Positions 7,014 to 14,500 of a stretch of 18,834 nt of DNA are shown here, piece after piece. The position numbers and the translations under genes are program-made. The notes below the pieces were generated by a model. The model saw only the letters and a program-made list of their open reading frames with translations. It was not told where the DNA came from and did not search any database. Position 1 is the first letter of the stretch; the number at the start of each line of letters is the position of its first letter. Source of the DNA: Nephthysia sp036513515 (GTDB taxonomy: Bacteria > Chloroflexota > Dormibacteria > Dormibacterales > Dormibacteraceae); NCBI GenBank assembly GCA_036513515.1, contig DATBYW010000049.1, positions 1-18,834 of the forward strand, written 5' to 3'.

Positions 7014-8024
7014 TTGGCTGACCGGTTGTCGAAGGGAGGTGAAGCGGATCGGCCCGCGGCCTCGGTGATCATTCTCAACCACAACGGCATGCGCTTTCTG
7101 GATTCGTGCCTGGAGGCTGTCGCGGCTCAGCAGGTGCCGGGTGGCTGCGAGGTCCTCCTCGTCGACAATGGTTCTCACGACGGTTCGATAGACCACGTCC
7201 GGAAGGCTTACGGGTGGGTGAGAATCCTTGTGCTTGGGCGCAATACAGGATTTTCAAGGGCGAACAACCTTGCCATGGGGAAGGCCAGAGGCCGCCACGT
7301 TGTCCTGCTGAACAATGACACGCGAGTGCGCGAGGGCTGGCTGGCGGCGCTCGTCACGGCCGCCGACGCGAACCCGCGGGCCGGAGCGGTTACCAGCAAA
7401 CTTGTTTATGCCGATCGGCCAGAAGTCATCCAGAACGCCGGGGTCCTGCTGCTGGATGACGGGGGCGGAGGTGATCGAGGGGCGGGGGAGCAGGACCGGG
7501 GCCAGTACGACGAGCCTGGTCCGGTCTTCGGTTTCTGCGGGGCGGCGGCCTTGCTCCGGCGGGAGATGCTGGACGACGTCGGCTGTCTCGACGAAACCTT
7601 CTTCGCTTACTACGAGGACACAGACCTGAGCTGGCGAATGCGGCTGCGTGGCTGGAACGTGCTCTACGAGCCAGGCGCGGTGGTCGAGCACGTGCACTCC
7701 GCGACGAGCGGGGAGCGATCGTTCTTCTTCACCTTTCACGCCGATCGCAACAGACTCTTCATGCTCTTCAAGAACGCTTCGCCGGGCTTCCTGATGAGAA
7801 GCCTCCGTTCGGTGCTGTCCAGGGTTGCGACTCCGCAGGGGTCCAAAACGAGCGTCGAGACCGGCTACCGGCACCCGCACGGGCGGGTGGCTGCGTCCTT
7901 CTGTCTCCACCTCCCGGAGATGCTGATGAAGAGGATGTTCATCCGGGCCCGACGGAAGGTGACCGATAAGGAAGTGGAGGGCTGGCTCTACCCTCGAGCA
8001 GAGTGGGACGCGCGCTTCGTATAG
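7014..8024 (+). CDS. GT2 family glycosyltransferase (rhamnosyltransferase-like)
   Basis: This is a GT-A fold family 2 enzyme resembling WbbL-type rhamnosyltransferases. The first strand is SVIILNHNG (17-25), then LLVDNGSHDGS (48-58), and NTGFSRANNLAM (77-88). The metal-binding DxD-like site is LNNDTRV (99-105). GFCGAAALLRREMLDDVG (173-190) and FFAYYEDTDLSWRMRLRGW (196-214) form the acceptor-side region with the likely catalytic acid. The protein is 336 aa from TTG 7014. No ATG or GTG lies between the upstream stop (6936-6938) and that point, so the start is TTG 7014, TTG 7026 or GTG 7065. GGAGG lies at 7035-7039 but no in-frame start follows at good spacing. It overlaps the next gene by 22 nt. 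A role in adding rhamnose is an inference from the rml genes. Confidence 0.85.
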   Translation: MADRLSKGGEADRPAASVIILNHNGMRFLDSCLEAVAAQQVPGGCEVLLVDNGSHDGSIDHVRKAYGWVRILVLGRNTGFSRANNLAMGKARGRHVVLLNNDTRVREGWLAALVTAADANPRAGAVTSKLVYADRPEVIQNAGVLLLDDGGGGDRGAGEQDRGQYDEPGPVFGFCGAAALLRREMLDDVGCLDETFFAYYEDTDLSWRMRLRGWNVLYEPGAVVEHVHSATSGERSFFFTFHADRNRLFMLFKNASPGFLMRSLRSVLSRVATPQGSKTSVETGYRHPHGRVAASFCLHLPEMLMKRMFIRARRKVTDKEVEGWLYPRAEWDARFV

Positions 8025-9187
8025 GCCTGTACTCCCCCTACTTCGGTGCCACCTTCGGCGGCGGCGAGAAGTACCTGGCACGCTGTGCGAGGACGCTCCG
8101 AGATGCCTTTCCTCAGCACCTGGTGGAGTTGATCGGGCCGGTCCCTCCCGACCGTGAGAGGTACGCCAGCACATTGAATGTGGACCTCTCCGGGATAGAG
8201 CTCGGCGCAACCAATCGGAGGGTCACGCCAGCCCATCGTTGGCTCAACCGAGTCAGCGTTCTGCGTCCGCTCAGGAACTACACCCTCGGTCTCCAGGCGA
8301 GCCGGCTGACCAGGGGCTACGACCTCTTCGTGGGGATGGCCTACGCCATCCCTGTACGTTGCGCTGCTCCCAGAGGGGTGGTCCTCTGCCAGTTTCCATA
8401 TCAGCTCAGGTCTCGAGAGGATTTGGCCGGTTATCAGCTGATAGTCGTGCAATCCGAGTACGTGCGTTCGTGGGTGCGCCGTCGCTGGCAGCGTGACGCG
8501 GCAGTCGTCCACCCCCCGATCGACGCGCCCACGGCCGATCCGGACTGGCAGGCCAAGCGCCCGATCATTCTGTCGGTAGGGCGCTTCATAGGTCACGGCC
8601 ACAGCAAGCGCCAGGATCTGATGGTTGAGTCTTTCCGCCGTCTGCTGGCACAGGGCCTGGAGGGTTGGGAGCTCCACCTGGTGGGGTCCGTGCACAGGGA
8701 TGCGATGCACGCAGGCTACTATGAGCGAGTGCGGGACCTGGCGCGAGGACTACCGGTTACGCTGCACCCGGATGCCTCTTATTCCGAGGTGCAGGCCCTT
8801 TATCGTCAGGCCTCACTGTACTGGCACGCCGCAGGATTCGGAGTCGACGCCGACAATGATCCGGCCGCGCTGGAGCATTTCGGCATGACCACGGCAGAGG
8901 CAATGGCACACGGGGTCGTACCGGTCGCGATCGGGCGTGGTGGGCAGCTCGAGGTGGTGCACTCCGGGTATGACGGATACCTCTGGCAGGAGCCACGCCA
9001 GCTGGAGGCGCTGACGCTCCAGCTTGCCGCTCAGCCGGGATTGAGAAGACGTCTGGGGGAGGCGGCTCGAGAAACGAGCAAGAATTTCTCGCCGGAGAGG
9101 TTTGCCGCGAGGATGCTGGAAACGCTGGGAGGCGTGGTCAGAGAGCTGGAAGACCTCCAGACACCTGCGCCTCACTCGGCTGGATGA
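8003..9187 (+). CDS. GT4 family glycosyltransferase
   Basis: This is a 394-aa retaining GT-B enzyme. The N-terminal domain has RIGLYSPYFG with a glycine loop FGGGEK (18-23). The hinge is near IILSVGRFIGHGHSKRQD (188-205). The C-terminal domain has WELHLVGS (222-229) and the EHFGMTTAEA block (291-300), in which Glu291 and Glu299 form the EX7E motif of family 4. The arrangement of a Trp-His block before EHFG recalls ALG11-like mannosyltransferases. The GTG at 8003 lies inside the end of the preceding GT2 gene, a 22-nt overlap, so the two are likely co-translated. The next gene begins 57 nt after its stop and may have its own promoter. The sugar is unknown. Confidence 0.9.
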   Translation: MGRALRIGLYSPYFGATFGGGEKYLARCARTLRDAFPQHLVELIGPVPPDRERYASTLNVDLSGIELGATNRRVTPAHRWLNRVSVLRPLRNYTLGLQASRLTRGYDLFVGMAYAIPVRCAAPRGVVLCQFPYQLRSREDLAGYQLIVVQSEYVRSWVRRRWQRDAAVVHPPIDAPTADPDWQAKRPIILSVGRFIGHGHSKRQDLMVESFRRLLAQGLEGWELHLVGSVHRDAMHAGYYERVRDLARGLPVTLHPDASYSEVQALYRQASLYWHAAGFGVDADNDPAALEHFGMTTAEAMAHGVVPVAIGRGGQLEVVHSGYDGYLWQEPRQLEALTLQLAAQPGLRRRLGEAARETSKNFSPERFAARMLETLGGVVRELEDLQTPAPHSAG

Positions 9188-9205
9188 GTACAGGCTGCGG
9201 ATAGC

Positions 9206-9235
9206 TTGGCATACGTACCGCGGCTCAGCGACAAT
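9206..9235 (+). promoter_or_regulatory. Candidate promoter for the methyltransferase gene
   Basis: TTGGCA (9206-9211; 5 of 6 to the -35 consensus) and GACAAT (9230-9235; 4 of 6 to the -10 consensus) are separated by 18 nt. The -10 ends 9 nt before ATG 9245. This would give a leader of only a few bases or none, in agreement with the lack of a ribosome binding site at that ATG. Confidence 0.4.
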
Positions 9236-9244
9236 GCTCCGAGC

Positions 9245-10180
9245 ATGCCCGAACCAGACGGCGGACCCGGCCCACTGTACGACCGATTCTATTTCGGCCA
9301 TTACCGAACGGAAAAGGGCCCGGTCGCCTACGGTCGAGAGGAGGAGTGGATCAACCTCTTCGCCATGGTCGCCGACCGGATATGCACCGACATCGCTCCG
9401 CGCACCGTCCTGGATGCCGGCTGCGCGATGGGCCTCCTGGTCGAGGCGCTGCGCGACCGCGGCGTGGAGGCCTTCGGTGTGGACATCTCCGAGTACGCCA
9501 TCCAGAAGGTACGCGAGGACATCAAGCCCCATTGCTGGGTCGGTTCCGTTACGGACGAGCTGAAGCGCGACTACGACCTGATCGTCAACGTCGAGGTGCT
9601 CGAGCACCTGCAGCCCCAGGAGTCCGAGCGGGCGGTCGACAACTTCTGTGCGCACAGCAAGGACATCCTCTTTTCTTCAACCCCACTGGAGTTCAAGGAG
9701 GACACCCACTTCAACGTGCGTCCGCCTGAGTACTGGGCTCAGCTATTCGCGCGGCATGGCTTCTTCCGGGACTTCGACTACGATCCCACCCCGTACCTCA
9801 CGCCATGGGCGGTTCGGTACCGCCGTCAACGTGAACCCGTCACCCGAATCGCGGCCGGCTACGAACGCCTGCTCTCCCGTCTGAAGTACGAAAACCACTC
9901 GCTCCGTGAAGCGGTTCTGGAGCGTCGGGAAGAGCTGGACCGAACGTTGGGCGAGCGAGACGGCAAAGGCAGCGACCTGGCCCGCGTGATCGAGGAACGA
10001 GACCGGACCAGCAACGAGCTGGCGCGGGCGACCGAGGAGCGGGATAGAGCGGTCGCGATGAGAGCCGAATCGTTGCAACACGTCGCCGCGATGCAGAACA
10101 CGCTCGTCTGGCGAGTCGCCGAGCGCCTCCGAAGGAGTCGTGGCGGCCGGGCGATACGAGCCTTGCGACCGCGGCGTTAG
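9245..10180 (+). CDS. SAM-dependent methyltransferase with C-terminal coiled coil
   Basis: This is a class I methyltransferase joined to a coiled-coil tail, 311 aa from ATG 9245; a TTG at 9206 would add 13 residues. SAM motif I is VLDAGCAMG (55-63), the ribose-binding acid is in FGVDIS (77-82), and DLIVNVEVLEHL (111-122) is the post-II/III region typical of the Methyltransf_11/23 group. Residues about 205-285 are highly charged and helical. They include three 14-residue repeats at 235-276, each with ERD or EERD (DNA 9947-10072). The end, VWRVAERLRRSRGG (288-301) plus further Arg, is basic. It follows the GT4 gene and has a promoter-like site. A sugar O-methyltransferase is most likely. Its architecture recalls WbdD-type chain terminators, though no kinase domain is present. 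Confidence 0.85.
   Translation: MPEPDGGPGPLYDRFYFGHYRTEKGPVAYGREEEWINLFAMVADRICTDIAPRTVLDAGCAMGLLVEALRDRGVEAFGVDISEYAIQKVREDIKPHCWVGSVTDELKRDYDLIVNVEVLEHLQPQESERAVDNFCAHSKDILFSSTPLEFKEDTHFNVRPPEYWAQLFARHGFFRDFDYDPTPYLTPWAVRYRRQREPVTRIAAGYERLLSRLKYENHSLREAVLERREELDRTLGERDGKGSDLARVIEERDRTSNELARATEERDRAVAMRAESLQHVAAMQNTLVWRVAERLRRSRGGRAIRALRPRR
9947..10072 (+). repeat. Three 42-nt in-frame repeats coding a coiled coil
   Basis: The three units encode 14-residue segments aligned on ERD at residues 237, 251 and 265. Fourteen residues equal two heptads, so the repeats extend a coiled coil by a fixed step. The DNA copies have diverged, so this is an old or selected repeat rather than a recent slippage product. 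Confidence 0.5.
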
Positions 10181-10197
10181 CCCGAATCCGGGCTTAG

Positions 10198-10279
10198 CAG
10201 GTCGATGAAAAAGGGTTACGGGCCTTCGGCCCCGTCGGCGCCTTGGCCAACTCGCTCGACGACCCTTTTCATCAACCTG
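10198..10279. mobile_element. MITE-like inverted-repeat element between TTAG direct repeats
   Basis: The left end CAGGTCGATGAAAAAGGGT (10198-10216) is the inverted copy of the right end (10262-10279), with one mismatch and a one-base difference in the A-run. TTAG flanks both ends (10194-10197 and 10280-10283), as a 4-bp target duplication would; YTAR targets are known for IS5-group elements. The 82-bp element has no ORF. Inside is a small hairpin (10218-10235). It fills the gap between the convergent methyltransferase and paralog B genes. Without it and one TTAG, the gap would be about 17 nt and neither stop codon would change. It may now act as a bidirectional terminator. A purely structural terminator is the alternative. 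Confidence 0.5.
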
Positions 10280-11683
10280 TTAGGGAAAGTTCCTGGCGGG
10301 GGATCGTCGTAGCCTTCGCTTCACATATTCCCGTCCTTTCGCAAAGGCCGCTGAGGCGCCGTCACGCCGCAGTGTCTCGATCGACTTCCTTGCCACGCGT
10401 GTTACCTCAGAACGGTGCCGAACCGGCGGATCCGGGGGTTCGGCCGCGGGTGTCGCTCCCCCGGCCAAACGAGCTCGGGCTGCATGACGGTCAGGCGCCT
10501 GCTCAGGTGACCGGCAGTAGTCGAGGAGTGGCTCGGTCACCACTGGCCACTGGAAGCGACGTCCGGCGGCGGTCGACCTGGCGCCGCAGGCAAGGCGACG
10601 TTCTGGATCGGTCCCGAGCCGGGTAAGAGCGCCGGCCAGAGAATCGACGTCGTCGTAGGCGACCACAGCACCCAGGTCCTCGGCGTGCACGAGGTCGGCC
10701 ATGCTGTCGCCCTCTGTGGTGATGATGGGCAGTCCGGCCCAAAGGTAGTCGAGAACCCGAGTGCGGAAGCTGAAATGGGTCTCGATGTCTCGCTTGTGCA
10801 CGCTCACACCCAGGTCCGACTCCAGGTACATCTGGCCTCGCTCGTCGTACGGTACCCATGATTCATTGAAAAACACTCTGGTACCGGTCAGCCCGAGGGA
10901 GTCGGACAGCCACTTGGCCTCGATCGCCATCCGGTGCGCCGGCACCTTCTCGCTGGGACTCGCCATCGCCCCGAACACGAGCCTCAGGTTGGGCACAGTC
11001 TCCTTCGTGGCATCGACAGCCTTGATCAGCGTGATCGGATCGAACCACTCCCAGATGCCCCCACCCCAGAGGACGAGGAAGTCGTCTGGGCCAATCCCTG
11101 GAAAGACGGAGCGGAATCGCGCGGGTCCGGGTCGGGGCGGCTCTGGTGACAACCCGAGCGGCATGAGCCGGACCAGCGAGGCGTAACCCGGATCTGCCCG
11201 GTGGGTCAGAGGGTTGATCCGGCCCACAGCATCGAGCCAGCCCAGCCAGAAGTCCCGCTGCCGGTCTGAAGCGGCGAAGAAGACGTCGCCGGCGAGGAGC
11301 AATTTCGTCAGCACGCCCCGGATGTCCAGTGCCAGCTGATAGTGCTGAGCGGGCTCCAGCGATTCACCCTGGTGTAGATTCTCGAGCTGGAACGGTCCAT
11401 AGAGGTCGATCGCGAGGTGCTTCGCCTCCAGGAGCACCGGGTGCTCGTGGACCAGGAAGCCGGTGCACAACACGACTTCGCTCTCGCGAACCAGGCGGGG
11501 CAGCGTCAGCTCGTCGTAGCTGGTCACGGTGAACCGCCCGCTGGAGCGCTCGGGCGGTCCCGGAGCGGCCAGAACGACCTCGTTCTCGGTGGCGAGTACT
11601 CCCGCCACCTCCCAATTGCGGATCGACGGGCCGCTCATCTGTTTGCGCAGCCGTTCGTGGCTGAGCACCAGGACGCGGCTCAC
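10280..11683 (-). CDS. GT-B fold glycosyltransferase, paralog B
   Basis: This is the divergent member of the three-paralog set, 467 aa. It starts at GTG 11683, chosen because GTGA overlaps the stop of the upstream GT2 gene by 4 nt and because MSRVLVLSHERLRKQMSGPSIRNWE then aligns with the starts of paralogs A and C. Shared blocks are AIDLYGPFQLENL, GDVFFAASDRQRDFW, LWGGGIWEWFDPITL, NESWVPYDERGQMYL and SFRTRVLDYLWAGLPIITTEGD. The C-terminal portion has a Pro/Ala-rich linker and then a basic tail with IETLRRDGASAAF and YVKRRLRR. It is the last gene of the leftward export operon. Its TAA lies in the TTAG repeat that borders the MITE-like element. The transferred sugar is unknown. Confidence 0.87.
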   Translation of the reverse strand: MSRVLVLSHERLRKQMSGPSIRNWEVAGVLATENEVVLAAPGPPERSSGRFTVTSYDELTLPRLVRESEVVLCTGFLVHEHPVLLEAKHLAIDLYGPFQLENLHQGESLEPAQHYQLALDIRGVLTKLLLAGDVFFAASDRQRDFWLGWLDAVGRINPLTHRADPGYASLVRLMPLGLSPEPPRPGPARFRSVFPGIGPDDFLVLWGGGIWEWFDPITLIKAVDATKETVPNLRLVFGAMASPSEKVPAHRMAIEAKWLSDSLGLTGTRVFFNESWVPYDERGQMYLESDLGVSVHKRDIETHFSFRTRVLDYLWAGLPIITTEGDSMADLVHAEDLGAVVAYDDVDSLAGALTRLGTDPERRLACGARSTAAGRRFQWPVVTEPLLDYCRSPEQAPDRHAARARLAGGATPAAEPPDPPVRHRSEVTRVARKSIETLRRDGASAAFAKGREYVKRRLRRSPARNFP

Positions 11684-12969
11684 AGCTTCACTTTCTTGAA
11701 GCGGGCTTCGATGCCGCTGATGACGCTCAACCATTGTTGAAACTCGAGGTATTCAGCGTTGCCGTAAGAGGGATCGCTGAGGAGCACCTTCTCCATGCCC
11801 AGCACCTCCTCATCCGACCGCTTCCTGCGGCTCTGCAACCACTCACGCCTTGACTCGAGCTCGGCCAGGTTGTGGGCAAACTCACTGATCGCGACCAGGT
11901 GGCTGACAGCGAGCTCCGGCAGCGATGCGCTCACCGGGCTCTGGTCTCGCCTTTGGAGTCTCAGGGCCCCCAGCAGCAATCCCTCGCCCTTCCTTGCCGA
12001 CTTACCGGCGAGTTGGCGCCATCCCTCCTGACGCAGGATGCGTACCGCCTTCTGAGCCGCGTTTCCGTTCTTGACGCGGGGAGCCGGCTGTGGCAGCACC
12101 AGTTCTGTGTGGTCATTGCCCGAGCCCGCGCCGGGTCTGTACGAGGCTTTGTCGACGCCCGCCATGCTCAGGGCCTTCTCGTTGAGGAGCATGAGGGCAA
12201 CCGGCATGACCGCATCCAGGTTCGCTTGCTCGTAGTTCTTGAAGATGGTGAAGAGCGCATTACGCTCCGTGAGCATATTCAACTGCTGAGGGGTAAAGCG
12301 ATTGAGCGTGGCGTGGTGTTTATGCAACACGGTGGCCTTGGGCGTGTACCACACATCATGGCCAAGCAGGTTGAGACGCCAGCCCAGATCCACGTCTTCG
12401 AAGAGCGAAAAGTAGAGCGGGTCGAACCCTCCCACTTCCAAAAAGACGGAGCGCTTGATCAGCATGGCGCCCCCGCAGGCGAAGAGCACCGGTCGCGCCC
12501 GGTCGTGGACGGACCGTTTGGCGCCGTTGTCGATCTGTAGGCCATGGCCCTGAAAGTTGATCCCGCCGCCTATGAAGTCGATGGCGGATCCGTCCCAGTT
12601 CAAGATGCGCGACGCGAGACACGTCACTCCCGGATGCGCCTGGAGCGGAGCCAGGAGTTGCCGGAGCCAGTCAGGCGGAACGGCCATGTCGTTGTTCAGA
12701 AAACCCACCCAGTCGCCGGTGGCCGCCTCAGCCGCACGATCATTTCCGACTGCGAAACCGTAGTTGCGATCCAGCTCCAGCAACCGGAAAGAGGGAAAGG
12801 AGGACCTCACATAGCTTGCCGAACCGTCAGTCGAGCCGTTATCGCAGACAATGAGTTCCAGCCGGTCCTGCGGGTAGTCCAGCCGAGATAGCGATTCCAG
12901 GCAGGTGGACAGGTGCTCGCGGCCGTTCCAGTTGAGAACGATCAGGGAGATGGTCGGAAGCTCGCTCAT
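11680..12969 (-). CDS. GT2 family glycosyltransferase with helical C-terminal extension
   Basis: This is a GT-A fold family 2 enzyme, 429 aa from ATG 12969. The start is set by the ATGA overlap with the upstream gene and by MSELPTISLIVLNWNG matching the family. A longer open frame to 13263 is only antisense-type extension into the neighbour. Motifs are VCDNGSTDGS (41-50), NYGFAVGNDRA (69-79), the DxD-like LNNDMAVP (91-98), FACGGAMLIKRSVFLEVGGFD (163-183) and FSLFEDVDLGWRLNLLGHD (187-205). This resembles WbbL-like rhamnosyltransferases. After about residue 300 comes a basic segment AVRILRQEGWRQLAGKSARK (308-327). A charged helical end (350-429) follows, which I do not recognise. It ends in GTGA overlapping paralog B. 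Confidence 0.88.
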   Translation of the reverse strand: MSELPTISLIVLNWNGREHLSTCLESLSRLDYPQDRLELIVCDNGSTDGSASYVRSSFPSFRLLELDRNYGFAVGNDRAAEAATGDWVGFLNNDMAVPPDWLRQLLAPLQAHPGVTCLASRILNWDGSAIDFIGGGINFQGHGLQIDNGAKRSVHDRARPVLFACGGAMLIKRSVFLEVGGFDPLYFSLFEDVDLGWRLNLLGHDVWYTPKATVLHKHHATLNRFTPQQLNMLTERNALFTIFKNYEQANLDAVMPVALMLLNEKALSMAGVDKASYRPGAGSGNDHTELVLPQPAPRVKNGNAAQKAVRILRQEGWRQLAGKSARKGEGLLLGALRLQRRDQSPVSASLPELAVSHLVAISEFAHNLAELESRREWLQSRRKRSDEEVLGMEKVLLSDPSYGNAEYLEFQQWLSVISGIEARFKKVKL

Positions 12970-14366
12970 GGACCATTGGGCGCGGGTCGATTGCGCGGCA
13001 TCTTGCGCAGCAAGGCCCTGGACATGCGCCTGATCAGGGACAGCGGCCCCTCTCTGCGGAAGAAGAAGAGCATCCTTGGGCCGAGGGCTTTCGGCGCGAG
13101 TATTGAGTTCATGATCTCCAGAGACCGGATCGCCGCCGGGTCCGATCTCGCAGCGCCGAGCAGGTCCGGCGCGGACCATGGCGCTGCACAGTAGCGCGCG
13201 AGCGGGGCCAGTGCCTCCTCCCAGAAGAACGACGGGCGGGCGGCGGCGACGGCCTGGCAGCAAGCCGCGCGCGCTTCACCATCCGTCAACAGCTCGATGA
13301 TCGCGTCCGCAATCGAGGCAGGATTCTCGTAGCTGACCACCCGCCCGGCTCCGCGGTTCTCAATCCAGCGCGCGAACTCATCGCCCTCGGTAGCCACGAT
13401 GGGGACTCCGGACCAGATGTAGTCGAGGATGCGTGTTCGGAAGCTGAAGGCGGTTTCCAGGTGCTCGAAATGCATACTGACGCCGAGCTCGGATTCCAGA
13501 AGAAAGTCCTTTCGGCGCTCGTAGGGAACCCACTCCATGTTGAAGTGCACGGTTCGGTCACGGAGGCCGAGCTCTTCGCTGAGCTGGATCGCCCGGGTTG
13601 CAATTGCCATCGCCGGTACGTCGGGGCTGGGATGCTTGACGCCCAGGAACAGCAGGCGGGCCTTGGGCACACGCTCGAGGACCCTCGGCCACGCGCGCAG
13701 CAGTGAGAGCGGGTCGAACCAGTTGTAAATGCCGCCCCCCCAGATCAAGAGCCGGTCGTCCTTGCCTATGCCGGGCAGCACCCCTTTCGCGGCCGGCTTT
13801 CCGCTGTGCTGGGGCGGAGTGGGATCAATGCCGAAGGGCGCGACGTCAATGAGCCGTCTCAGCAGGCGGTCGTTGCCATGCGTATGTGGGTTGACCCGGC
13901 CGGCGACGGAGAGGGCTCCCAGCCAGTAGTCGCGCTGCTTCTCGCTTGCACAGAGGAAAAAGTCCCCCCACCGCAGCTGGTCGACGAGCGCGGCTTGCTG
14001 CCCGGTGTAATGTGCGACCCGAGTGTCCCACGGGGAGTCGTGGAAGAGCTCGAGAATCTCGAGGTTGAACGGGTCGTAGATGTCAACGACCAGGCGTTTC
14101 TTGGACAGCTTCAGCGTGGGATAGATGCTGAGGGCCAGGCCCTGTACCACGATCACGTCCGCCCACTCCGCCCCGATGGCAAGGGCCGAGTCGGAGTTGA
14201 GGAGGATTTCGAATCCATCCGGTGTGCTCTCGCCGAGGGACCTGACGCCGAGGCGGACTGCGTGGCCCTGGCTCGCCAGGAGCCGGCACATCTCCCAGCA
14301 ACGGATCGCCGGCCCGGCCATGGCCTTGCCGAAGTGGTCAGTCGAGACTACGAGGATGCGTGACAC
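12966..14366 (-). CDS. GT-B fold glycosyltransferase, paralog C
   Basis: This is a 466-aa GT4-like enzyme, collinear without gaps with paralog A through residue 330: MAGPAIRCWEM (16-26), VVDIYDPFNLE (93-103), GDFFLCASEKQRDYW (134-148), IWGGGIYNWFDPLSL (208-222), EWVPYERRKDFLLE (278-291) and SFRTRILDYIWSGVPIVATEGD (308-329). The tail has FFFRREGPLSLIRRMSRALLRK. The start is GTG 14366, supported by GGAGG (complement of 14376-14380) at 9-nt spacing. Its stop overlaps the next gene as ATGA. It is the first glycosyltransferase after the exporter genes in the leftward operon. High similarity to paralog A suggests the same donor sugar or the same linkage type, which is an inference. Confidence 0.88.
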   Translation of the reverse strand: MSRILVVSTDHFGKAMAGPAIRCWEMCRLLASQGHAVRLGVRSLGESTPDGFEILLNSDSALAIGAEWADVIVVQGLALSIYPTLKLSKKRLVVDIYDPFNLEILELFHDSPWDTRVAHYTGQQAALVDQLRWGDFFLCASEKQRDYWLGALSVAGRVNPHTHGNDRLLRRLIDVAPFGIDPTPPQHSGKPAAKGVLPGIGKDDRLLIWGGGIYNWFDPLSLLRAWPRVLERVPKARLLFLGVKHPSPDVPAMAIATRAIQLSEELGLRDRTVHFNMEWVPYERRKDFLLESELGVSMHFEHLETAFSFRTRILDYIWSGVPIVATEGDEFARWIENRGAGRVVSYENPASIADAIIELLTDGEARAACCQAVAAARPSFFWEEALAPLARYCAAPWSAPDLLGAARSDPAAIRSLEIMNSILAPKALGPRMLFFFRREGPLSLIRRMSRALLRKMPRNRPAPNGP

Positions 14367-14500
14367 TGCTCGCGGCCTCCGATCCTACAGAGCAGGAGGA
14401 GGCCCTCATCAAGGCGGCCCCCGGCAATCCCCGCCAGACGGTGGGCAACGACCCTGATCCCGACGATCATCCTGGGTTGGTCAACGGCGGCGGCCGTCAT
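14348..14500 (-). CDS. Possible 50-aa small ORF between wzt and paralog C
   Basis: An ATG overlaps the wzt stop as ATGA (14497-14500), the same 4-nt coupling used by other genes of this operon. It opens a 50-codon frame that ends at TAG 14348, 19 nt inside the next gene. The peptide begins MTAAAVDQPRMIVGIRVVAH and has one hydrophobic stretch, LLLL. Third codon positions are mostly G or C. I recognise no family. It may only carry ribosomes across the 130-nt gap, or be chance. Confidence 0.22.
   Translation of the reverse strand: MTAAAVDQPRMIVGIRVVAHRLAGIAGGRLDEGLLLLCRIGGREQCHASS
14376..14380 (-). promoter_or_regulatory. Ribosome binding site of paralog C
   Basis: The complement reads GGAGG, 9 nt before GTG 14366. 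It supports the GTG start and shows that this organism does use Shine-Dalgarno sites where genes are not tightly coupled. Confidence 0.55.

Noticed and set aside
10180..10193. GCCCG-AATC-CGGGC hairpin at the methyltransferase stop as a terminator
   Set aside because: The stem is only 5 bp and no T-run follows. The adjacent MITE-like inverted repeat is a stronger candidate for ending transcription.
12970..13263. N-terminal extension of the GT2 gene at 11680 by 98 residues
   Set aside because: The extension lies wholly inside the coding sequence of paralog C in another frame. The ATGA overlap and the family-typical start MSELPTISLIVLNWNG favour ATG 12969.
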